Shown here: positions 1 to 8,357 of the stretch, piece by piece | How positions within the stretch are numbered: position 1 is the stretch's first letter | Layout of the letters: every line of letters begins with the position of its first letter | Assembly: GCA_023213395.1 (NCBI GenBank) | Contig: CM041465.1 | Coordinates: 146,823,741-146,887,740 of the forward strand | Length of the DNA stretch: 64,000 nucleotides | Direction of reading: 5' to 3' | Source of the DNA: Cycas panzhihuaensis | Taxonomy: Eukaryota; Cycadophyta | Notes under the pieces: model-generated | The model's database searches: none | The model's input: the letters and a program-made list of their open reading frames with translations, nothing else | Told to the model about the DNA's origin: nothing | Translations under genes and position numbers: made by a program

Positions 1-360
1 CGGCCTCAGCATTGAGGTGCCTCGGAATATGCTGGATATCCACTGACGAGAAACAAGCCAGGAGAGACCTGGCAGCAGACGCAAGGGTTCTCAAGTGAGG
101 GCATCGCACCTGGTAAACCTAGGTGAGATGGGACACCACGACCTGAGAATCGCAAAACAACACAATGGAACCGCGATGGAAACGAAGAGCATCAGTAAGG
201 GCCTCAATAACGGCCATGTACTCGGCTTCGTTATTGGTAGCCTCGGGAAGAAAGACTCCGGAACGTAAGTAGTCATGTCCAGAGGGACTACGAAGAATCC
301 ACGCAATGGAAGGTCCGGTTGCTGGTGACTTCCACCATCGGTGAAAACGAGGAGAGACAT
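1..360 (-). pseudogene. archaeal-type RNase H (aRH) of element A, partial
   Basis: RNase HI-type domain expected to degrade the RNA strand of the RNA/DNA hybrid during reverse transcription. It starts with MSLLVFTDGGS at 360 (first catalytic Asp present), then a one-base frameshift moves the reading into GPSIAWILRSPSG; NNEAEYMAVIEAL carries the catalytic Glu and FCDSQVV the next Asp. An in-frame TAG at 121-119 interrupts VSHLT-VYQV, and the domain leaves the window just after the NAEA motif, before the last Asp. The NNEAEY signature is of the archaeal/plant type, not of the ordinary Ty3 RNase H. The copy in element C aligns throughout. Confidence 0.8.
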
Positions 361-890
361 GGTCGGGTACTAGGCTCTGGAAGTGAACAAATAGTGATGC
401 AAGCAAAAACAAAGACTCGAATAGCAAGCGTGAAGTGGGCCAAGAAGGGTAGGAGGACCTAGCAATGAGGTTACCTGAGAACGAGAGCAAGCAATCAGGG
501 CACTGACTGGGAGTAGGCGGAGAGAAGGCACCCTGAAGTCCCCAAAAGTTGCTTCGGGAAGCAAAACATGCCCTCAGACGGGGGAGCATTTCCTTTGGGT
601 GGCCCTAGGGGCGAAAAAGCGCTGCGAAAAAGAGTCCGGGGTGACGAATCGAGCCAAACGAGTATAAACTCGGGCATACACGGGAGTAGCGCACAAAACG
701 ATGAGAAAGGGCCCTGCCAAAAGTGCGAACATGAGGCGCCATAAATGCCCTCGCAAGAGGATGCAAGAAGGGCATCCATGGAGCACAATAGGCGGCAGGG
801 CCAGAAGGCAAAGGTTATCAGCGTGATGAGATGGTCCCAACAACTGTCACGAGGCCAAAAACGGAAGTAGTGCCCGCCGGGGCCCCTGCC
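361..890. other. spacer between aRH and the antisense promoter
   Basis: GC-rich spacer, about 530 bp. It aligns with 29,536-30,052 of element C and, inverted and decayed, with part of 14,100-14,840. Several overlapping minus-strand frames of 70-150 codons cross it but are not shared as proteins between the copies, so I call no gene. Confidence 0.5.
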
Positions 891-898
891 TATATAAG
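891..898 (+). promoter_or_regulatory. TATA box of the antisense PMD gene, element A
   Basis: TATATAAG on the plus strand, 160 bases before the proposed ATG at 1,058. The same box sits at 30,053-30,060 in C in the same context, and both are followed by a shared stretch containing ttcattttcaccggctctcg. Position and conservation suggest the core promoter of the antisense gene; transcription start is inferred, not shown. Confidence 0.55.
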
Positions 899-1057
899 GA
901 AAACGAATGAAAATCGGATTCATTTTCACCGGCTCTCGTGTGAAACCAGAGCTTTTTCCTTACAACGCGGAGCGTTACTCGATTTCAGAGGCACGCCGAA
1001 GACGATCTGACCGTCAGATTTGCGCGAGGAGATAGTCATCACGATCGCGGGGACACT

Positions 1058-3478
1058 ATGGCGACCGTCCGGCCAGATCCAGTGAGTGGATCTAACGAAA
1101 CCTTTGTCATTTCAAAATTTAAAAGTTAATTACTTTTTAATTAATTTTTAATACTTTTTATGCCCCTTATGGGCGATTAGAGACCTCTCGGAGTCCGAAT
1201 CGACCTGAGAAGAGGCAGGACCCGCATTAGCACTGTCCCGGTGGCCCCACATGGGGTCCACCATAAAATTTCGATTTTCCAGCCAAAACCCCTTTTAGGG
1301 GTTGTTGGCATCGCGCCAAGATCACCAAGACCGTGATTTTGGCCACGGGATCACAGGAGGGAAAAAGAGCACCACGGGGCCCATTCCAAATTTAGCGGTA
1401 CCGCTAAATTTGGAGCGGTATGCAGGCAGAAAATTAGAAAAATAAGAAAAGGGGGCCCAAACAGCCCTCAAAACCAGAAAAGAAAACCAACAAGACGGCT
1501 ATGAGCCTAGATGACTGCTAGGAGACTAACTCGATCGACTTTTGTCGATTGCAGTGCTATCGCGGTGGATAACTGCGAGAACGTCGGCATGCCCATCCTG
1601 AGTTACCTGGAGATGTCGACGGAGGCAGACAGGGTGATCTTGAAGAGATGCGGCCTGTACAAGGCCTTGAAGACCCCCCAGTTCGCATCAGATCAGCGGC
1701 TCCTAGTGGACATAGTGTCGCATTGGGACAGGAGGAGGCACGTGTTTCACTTGCCTCAGATAGGAGATATCACCATTGCCCCGGAGGATGTTAGACGGAT
1801 CCTAGGGGTGCCAGCGACAGGGAGACCCGTGAGACTGAGGAGGTTGCCTAAGATCGAGGCAAAGACACCGGAGGTGGCCTGGGCCTCACGGGAGACAGTG
1901 GCAGAGGGGAGCTCCCCTTCAAACAGTACTCATGTCAGGGATTCCTCGGGCGAGGAAGCTCATTTTGCTATGCATTCTGTTCTGGATCTCTCGGAGACAG
2001 AACTATAGAGAGATCCCAGGAGGATGGGTGGACGCAGCACGCCGGTGTGAGGCCAGCGAGAGGATGGATTGGGCTACGCTAGTTGCGGTAAACCTCGTCG
2101 CCCAACTAGACACTATTAGGAGATCGGGCAGAGGGGGATTCTCATACAGCACGTTGTTGTAGTGCTGGTTTTTCGATCATTTTGCGACAGTGGCACCAGC
2201 AGGGGGGCCATTCTCCATAGCGAGGTGGGCCCCGATGGTCCACAGGTGGCAGACGAGATTCTGGAGGACGGAGGACTAGGCCCATGTCCGCCGGTCAGTC
2301 GACGCGACATCACTCGACCTCCTCACTCACTCGGCTGCACTATATGGCGCACCCATACAGCAAAGGAGGTGGGCGAGTGATGACGCAGTAGGAGGAGCAG
2401 GAGCACCCATCGAGGACAGCGACGACGATGATGACGATGGGGGCGGCGATGTTGATGACGGGAGATGGGCCGCCCATCACGACTGGGCAGGAGAGGCAGT
2501 CCATCAGTCACTGTGGGATACAAGAGACCATCCCGAGTCGCCAGGAGGGGCAGGCCCATCAGGAGCTACGGAGACGAGCAGGGCGGCAGAGACTAGGGGG
2601 CGCAGGCTCTGGATCGTGAGGAGATCCGGACGGGCGAGAGTCAAGCCAGTCCCTGCCAGAGATGAGGTAGAGGCAGAGGATGTGCCAGAGGATGAGGCAC
2701 CGGCAGCTGGCGGGGAGCCAGGAGAGGAGGATGTCGCCCGAGCAAAGGATCTGGCGGCCACGGCAGGTGAGACCTAACCGTTTCCTTAGTCGTTTGACAT
2801 CTAGACAGAGCTTTGATTTCGTTTTTCTATACGCATCGAGGATACATGCTGACATATGACATGTTGCATTGACAGGTGTAGCAGAGGTCCAGCGACTGGT
2901 CGAGGCTATGGTGAGGGAGTTGTTCCCTCAGGTCTACGCAGAGGGGCAACCGCCCATCCAGGCAGAGGACGCGCCCAGATCGGCGGGAGCCTACATGCAG
3001 GCATTCGCCCCACTGGTGAGAGCACGAGACATCTGGGTTGCAGAGACCTAGGAGCATATGGCATTCTGGGGGCAGCTGCAGTGAGAGCTCGACGTGACCA
3101 GGGGCGAGCGAGATGAGTCAAGGCATGACCCTCTGTGCTTTAGAGAGCCAGAGCGGGCCAGGAGGGGATACATGACTCAGCACTCGCCTTGCAGTCCTAG
3201 AGGAGCGCCTTAAGGCGTCGAAGGAGAGGGCTAGAGCCGTCGAGGAGGGACTCCGAGGCGAGAGGGACCGCATCCAGGTCCACTACGACCAGCTCGTGGC
3301 GCAGATGGTCTCGAGGTCGAGTAGGAGCCGGACGCACACACACACACAGCGGCCACGACCCCGAGACGACCTCGGGACGAGGAGAGCGAGGCAGGCATCT
3401 CGCGGAGGCCTAGGAGGAGCCTCGCAGGGATGTGGTCCCCGGGAGAGGGATCACATGCATCGGGATGGGACCCCGTGA
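1058..3478 (+). pseudogene. antisense plant mobile domain (PMD) gene of element A, three exons, broken
   Basis: Proposed exon 1 is 1,058-1,081 (eight codons, MATVRPDP), intron 1 is 1,082-1,554 (GTGAGT donor, CTAAC at 1,526-1,530, AG acceptor), exon 2 is 1,555-2,766, intron 2 is 2,767-2,875 (GTGAGA donor, CTGAC at 2,849-2,853) and exon 3 is 2,876 to about 3,478. Exon 2 has the PMD-like core: LSYLEM, LKRCGLYKAL, VSHWDRRRHVFHLP, EDVRRILGVP, then NYREIPGGW, MDWATL and a Trp-Phe-Phe-Asp-His-Phe motif. An acidic low-complexity linker follows. Exon 3 gives a charged, helical stretch ending in an Arg/Ser-rich tail with His-Thr repeats. A frameshift near 1,980 and a TAG at 3,049-3,051 break it, and the exon 1/2 junction is one base out of frame. 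PMD occurs in plant proteins such as MAIN/MAIL1 and in transposons; its biochemical role is not settled. Confidence 0.7.
1082..1554 (+). other. intron 1 of the antisense PMD gene (A) with a hairpin series
   Basis: 473 bp against 477 bp in C. It contains, in order: GGTGG/CCACC with CCCC/GGGG near 1,240-1,262; AACCCCT/AGGGGTT at 1,287-1,293/1,297-1,303; CCAAGATCAC/GTGATTTTGG at 1,316-1,325/1,333-1,342; and a perfect 30-bp palindrome at 1,385-1,414 centred on GGTACC. The same structures occur in the same order in C with different arm sequences. Confidence 0.65.
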
Positions 3479-4181
3479 TCGTGATGCCAGCAGTGAGATT
3501 AGGATACACCCATGTATGATTTTGACGGGAAAGCGCGGGCCTCCAGGGGGTCATATGTAGGCTCACATGATTGTACCCCCCCTGCAAGGGTCCCGGCTTC
3601 CCACATACACGATGTACTATGACATTTTTGGTATATATATACACATGGGGTAGTTGGAACCCCATTTTGACCTGAAATGATGTGTATCATGTATGATAGA
3701 GATAGCATGTATGATTTACTTTGTATGAATAATTTACATGTTGTAAATGTTGTAAATATTTGTATGTTGATATGTAGATTTTTGTTGTAAATATTTTGTT
3801 GTAATATGCATGTATTTCCTTCCATGTATGGCCATATGTCTAACAGGAGCACACACATCCACTGTGAGCTGAGGTGATCGAGAGGTGTGAGGTTAGAAAA
3901 TAGGGCAACATGCATGTCCACAGGGGAGCATAGCGGAATATGCGAAGGAAACGACAAGCACGAGAGGGGGGAGTAACGATACTCCACAGTGTTGCCCTAG
4001 TTGGGGAATGCCCAAGTAGGAGGACAAAGGTTCCCAAGAGTGCACGGGAACGCAGGTTCCGCAGGTGGAACCAGAAGCAAAACCGAAAACCCATCTTAAA
4101 TTGCCACTCTACCCATGGTTGGGAAGAACGGAGACAATTCAAGATGGTAGTTTAAGCTCATTTCGGAGCAGGGTGAGGAGA
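3479..4181 (+). other. region between the PMD gene end and the integrase end (A)
   Basis: No coding sequence. The first part becomes AT-rich with several TGTA and TTGTAAATATT words (3,720-3,830), as in plant 3' untranslated and poly(A)-signal regions, and includes a short TA/CA tract at about 3,633-3,647. It aligns with 32,619-33,319 in C. Convergent transcripts of the antisense gene and of pol would meet here. Confidence 0.4.
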
Positions 4182-5600
4182 TCACGTGTAGAACTTCTTG
4201 AGGAATTTCCCGTTGACCGCTTTTTCAAACTCCAAGCCGTCCAAGGTGACGATCCTGTATGCGCCGTTATCGAGGCTGTCGAGAACGACGAAGGGGCCCA
4301 CCCACTTGGGCCCGAATTTGGCCAAGCGATCGTAAAGATATTCCAATTTGAGGACATGGTCCTCGGGACACAAAGGACGAGCACGAAGGCATTTGTCGTG
4401 TGTCCTTTGCAAGCGGGCTTTCGAAGCGAGGTTCGCTTGGTAAGCCGCTAAGCGCTTCTCATCCAGGGCTTCGAGGTTTAGGAGGCGAGCCTAGAGAATA
4501 GACTCCTCGTCAATGAGGCCTTGAAGGGAAACCTGAAGAGAAGGGATCTCCACTTCCAATGGGAGTATCGCCTCGGTTCCATAAACTAACGAGAATGGGG
4601 TCATCCTGTGGCCGTCCTGATAGAGGTACCAGTAAGCCCATAGAGCGGAAGGGAGTTGACGTGCAGGCCTCTTTGAGATCAGGCGATCGCTTTCTTCAAG
4701 ATGCCAATGAGCGTTTTGTTGAAAGATTCGATTTGCCCGTTGGCTTGGGGGTAATAAAGGGATGACGTCTTGTGCGAGATTTTGAACCTCTCACACAATT
4801 CGTCCATCTCCTTATTACAGAAGGGAGTTCCATTATCTGTAATTAGGATGTCCGGAATCCCGAAACGACAGATAATGTGCTGGTAAACGAAAGTGGCTAT
4901 CGTCTTGCCAGGGGTAGTGGACAGGGGGATTGCCTCTGCCCATTTAGTAAAGTATTCAGTGGCGGTCAGGATATATTTATGCTGTGCGGAAGATGGTGGC
5001 GATATAGCCCCAATGAGATCTAAACCCCATTGGGAAAAAGGCCACAGAGACACGATAGGGTGCAACGCCTCGGAGGGTATGTGGGAGATATTGGCGTGCT
5101 CTTGACAACGCCAGCATCTAAGGGCACAAGCATGGGCATCCTTGAACAAGGACGGCCAGTAGTAGCCCATACGGAGGATCCTTTGGGCCATGGATTGGCC
5201 CCCAAAGTGGCCTCCACAAATGCCGTGGTGGCACTCGCGGAGAATTTGGTTCGCTTCGTCAGGAGCGACGCAGCGAAGCAGGATCCCGTCGAAAGATCTC
5301 TTGTACAACACCCCATCTACGAGGAGGTGTTGCCTAGCAGTAGCGCGGATATGCGACCTAACTTTGTTGCTGGCTTCAGGGCGATATTCTTGCTGAGTCA
5401 AATATCGTGCAATGTCGCTATACCACTCGCTATCGGCGAGTGGGTGAGGAAGAACCTCCTGGACGGTCATAATGGACTCGTCCGAGAAGGAGTCGTCCAG
5501 AACGCCGCTATGCTGGGAATGGCGACGGCCAACTGCTCCGCCACTATCATTCCTTCTTCGACTTCCGCTGACGACACCGCAGTCAAATTCTTGAAGCAGA
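4182..5600 (-). pseudogene. integrase domain of element A
   Basis: C-terminal part of the polyprotein; joins element cDNA to host DNA. The zinc-binding N-terminus shows HHGICGGHFGG and CWRCQEHA (HHCC). The core has the three catalytic acidic residues in WGLDLIGAI, LITDNGTPF and NGQIESFNKTL. The C-terminal part has VLKLEYLYDRLAKF, KWVGPFVVLDSL and ends LKKFYT at 4,182. A frameshift near 4,679 and another in 4,420-4,680 separate core and tail. No chromodomain follows, as expected for Tat rather than chromoviruses. Confidence 0.88.
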
Positions 5601-5639
5601 CCCCAACGTCCCATCCTACACCACAACCGAATGGGTAAG

Positions 5640-6060
5640 TAAGTAACGCAAGGGACCTGATTGTACGATCACCTTGGTTGTATCACGAGCGTAATGCCGA
5701 AATTTCTTGGTCGCATGGACCAAGGAGAGGCATTCCTTTCGCTGGGGATAGTTCAATTCGGTGCAACGAGAGTGCTACCGATGAAATAATGGCCCTCTGC
5801 CTCGAATTGTCCTCCTGTGCAAATATTGCGCCCAGGAATTCATCGGTTGCCGAGGTATATAGGATGAAAGGCCTATCAAAGCGAGGAGGTGTCAGCGTAG
5901 GGGCAGAAACGAGAGCTTCCTTGAGCCCTACGAAGGCCTTTTGGGTCTTGTCCGACCAGACAAAAGGGGCTCCTTTCTTTAATAGGTTTGTGAGAGGCTT
6001 GGCGTTTATGGCGAAGTCTGCCAAAAAATGCCTCAAGAAACCAAGCCTGCCTAGGAATGA
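5640..6060 (-). pseudogene. ordinary Ty3-type RNase H domain of element A, catalytically altered
   Basis: Follows the RT thumb at FLADFAINAKPLTNLL and GAPFVWSDKTQKAF. The segment LYTSATDEFLGAIF aligns with the LxTDASxxxIGAVL motif of Ty3 RNases H, placing Ser where the first catalytic Asp should be; C has the same Ser. A frameshift lies near 5,650. Degeneration of this domain in elements that carry aRH is known for Tat; it probably serves now as a tether between RT and aRH activity. Confidence 0.75.
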
Positions 6061-6069
6061 CTTAATTTA

Positions 6070-7080
6070 TCATTGGGTCCTAGGCGGTGGCATGTCAAGG
6101 ATCACCTTGACTTTTTCCAGATCGATTTGGATTCCTTGTTGAGACACGAGGAAACCAAGGAGTTTGCCCGAAGTAACGGCAAACACGCATTTTAGCGGGT
6201 TTAAACTAACATGGTACTTGCGGCATCTTGCGAAGATGGCGCGCAAGTCGGAGGGATGATGGGATCTGGTACGGGAGAGGCCCATCATATCGTCCATGAA
6301 GACCTCCAACGTGCCGTTGATGAGGTCATGGAAGATAAAATGCATGGCTCTTTGATAAGTAGCCCCTGTATTTTTAAGACCAAAGGGCATTACCTTGTAG
6401 GCAAAGACACCCCATGGTATGGTGAAGGCCGTCTTGTGACGGTCTTCGGGAGAGATTTGGATCTGGTTGTAGCCGGAGAAGCCGTCCATCAAGGACATAA
6501 CTTCGAACCCAGCCGTACGATCGATTATTTGATCGATGAAAGGGAGAGGAAAATTGTCCTTAGGACAAGCGTTGTTTATGTCGCGAAAATGGATACAAAT
6601 ACGAATGGTCCCGTTCTTCTTCGCAACGGGCACGATATTCGATACCCACTTGGGGTAATCGATGGAGGAAGTAAGTCCCGCTTCCAGAAGCTTCTCAACT
6701 TCCATCTTAACAGCAGCCAAAAGCTTTGGGTGAAGGGGACGCTGCTTCTGACGCACGGGGCGAGCGTCAGGAAAGGTCGTAAGGTTGTGCGTGACGATGG
6801 AGGGGTCAATGCCCTTCATGTCTGAGTATTCCCATGCGAACACATCGCGGAATTCCCGGAACAGGAGGGTGTATTCCCTCACCTCATCAGGGGTACACTC
6901 CGCTCCTACCTTGATGACCCTATCTGGGGCAAGGACTATGTCCTGGGTTGGCCCCATGCACATGGCATTCCCCTCCTCGAAATGGAGGGGGGCGAGATCA
7001 ACCGGAAGGGAGGAAACGGGAGAAGGGATGGAGTCGGCTAACGTGGACCCCACTGCTAAGACCTTTTGATGGCCAAGCTT
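6070..7080 (-). CDS. reverse transcriptase domain of element A
   Basis: RNA-dependent DNA polymerase, inside an open frame that runs from 7,749 to 6,070. Visible motifs in order: EFRDVFAWEYSDMKGIDPSI, RPLHPKLLAAVKMEVEKLL, DYPKWVSNIVPVAKKNG, RICIHFRDINNACPKDNFPL, SLMDGFSGYNQI (catalytic Asp), KTAFTIPWGVFAYKVMPFGL, and VFMDDMM (the catalytic Asp pair). FRDIN usually reads FRDLN, and the first position of that block is His where related copies have Asp. All core motifs are readable without a stop, the best-kept domain of A. Confidence 0.9.
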   Translation of the reverse strand, partial: KLGHQKVLAVGSTLADSIPSPVSSLPVDLAPLHFEEGNAMCMGPTQDIVLAPDRVIKVGAECTPDEVREYTLLFREFRDVFAWEYSDMKGIDPSIVTHNLTTFPDARPVRQKQRPLHPKLLAAVKMEVEKLLEAGLTSSIDYPKWVSNIVPVAKKNGTIRICIHFRDINNACPKDNFPLPFIDQIIDRTAGFEVMSLMDGFSGYNQIQISPEDRHKTAFTIPWGVFAYKVMPFGLKNTGATYQRAMHFIFHDLINGTLEVFMDDMMGLSRTRSHHPSDLRAIFARCRKYHVSLNPLKCVFAVTSGKLLGFLVSQQGIQIDLEKVKVILDMPPPRTQ

Positions 7081-7749
7081 GTGGTGGCCAGGAGACAAAC
7101 TCGGCGTGGAACCAGCTAAGTATTCCAGCAAAGCCTCGTCGTCTTCGAAGTAGTCCATCCCATGGATGACCTGACTTCGAATGGACGGGGCGCGGGATAG
7201 CGTGGGAGCGATAGGACCGGTATGGCCTGAAAACTGCCCATCATCCCTAAGAGACTCTGAAGGAGAGTCAAGGAGAGGTCCCTCGTAAAAAGCAAGAGGG
7301 GAACTCTCAACATCATCACCTATGGGAGGTGACAGGGCGGAAGAGCCAGGAACGTGATGATCAACATGCGCAATGTCATGTGACATGTGAAAGTGGCTCG
7401 ACTCTACAACAAAAGGGGTCATAGGAGGAAACCTAGGACTAGGAGGATGCCCTACACTAGCACGGAGGAACGGAACCGGGTGAGGACGGTTCTCCTCCTC
7501 ACTATGGGACTCGTCGTCGTCAAACACGGCGAGATACCCATAGTTGCCGACGCCAATAGGGGCGAAACGCGTCAACGCGGGAGACGAAGGTGTGGGACCT
7601 TCTTCTCGGTAAGAGGGCTCGGGAATTCCGATGGAGCAAGCTAAGACATAGTCGGAAGGGCGTCTGTTTCCCTTCGTATGGCCATGGCTCGCTTGGGCGG
7701 AAGGCCTAGCTGGTTTGGCGAGCGATCGCTCGTGGAGGACAACTTTCAT
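7081..7749 (-). CDS. linker between protease and RT, element A
   Basis: About 220 codons in frame with RT, rich in Ser, Pro, Asp and Glu (FDDDESHSEEENRPHP, SSALSPPIGDDVESS). The same linker, with conserved GNYGYLAVF/GSYGYLVLF and VIHGMDYFEDDEALLE blocks, is in B and C. It is probably a disordered spacer in the polyprotein. In B the protease and this linker share one frame, so the frame change at 7,746-7,749 in A is secondary. Confidence 0.65.
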
Positions 7750-8282
7750 TTGTCAATTATGGACAAATTTAAGTTGCCCCCAACGGGTGGAACACACGGC
7801 TCCCATTTGGTCAAGCCATGGTCGACCCAAAAGCAGGTTGTAATCAACATCGACATCGAGGACGCACGGCGTGTCGAACGACCGCCTTGTCCTCGAGGGT
7901 AAGGGGTATCGAGATGCACCCTAAGGGAGTCTTCTCGTGCATCATAACTCGACAAAGGCCATGGAACGTTCCATATGTAAACGCCAAGCTCTTGCATAAC
8001 ACGCAAGGGCATGGCGTTGACAGAAGAATCGTTGTCCACGACAGTTCTCCGTAATGTGCAATCGGGAGTATCTATCGTGATGGTGAAAGGGAAGTTCCAT
8101 TGGCACTCCATTCCACTGGACGCGGGGAGATCTCTGGGATCGAAGGAGATAATGGGTTCACCGCTTAGGGTCGTACCCAAGGCATGAACGGATGCGTCAT
8201 TCGATCCAAGGGCTTCCAGGAGGAGCGCTCGTTGCTCCGGGCAACTTCTCAAGACATCCATGATGGACATCCCGGCAGCCAC
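7746..8282 (-). pseudogene. aspartic protease domain of element A
   Basis: Polyprotein-processing protease. The active-site block reads VVDNDSSVNAMPL; B has VDNGSSVN and C VDNSSSVN, so the family form is Asp-Asn-Gly in place of the common Asp-Ser/Thr-Gly. Upstream is a conserved helix-like block (MSIMDVLRSCPEQRALLLEA) and CQWNFPFTITIDTPDCTLRR. The flap/C-terminal part is frameshifted compared with B, where LLLGRPWLDQMG is readable. The segment follows gag in the same frame after one TGA. Confidence 0.75.
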
Positions 8283-8357
8283 AGTAAGGAGCTCCTCGAC
8301 TACGGAGAAAGGCTTACCCCTCCCTGTGGGTTGGGTAAGGGCTCTCCTAAAATTGAA

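Noticed and set aside
495-929. 144-codon minus-strand frame between the TATA box and aRH
   Set aside because: Not maintained in C, ends differ, composition explains it. Could have been an aRH leader, but nothing supports that.
5030-5638. 202-codon plus-strand open frame opposite integrase
   Set aside because: Shadow of the integrase/RNase H coding strand; the minus strand has the recognisable motifs and the plus frame is not kept as a protein in C.
6211-6825. 204-codon plus-strand open frame opposite RT
   Set aside because: Shadow of the well-kept RT frame; no family resemblance and no equivalent open frame in C.
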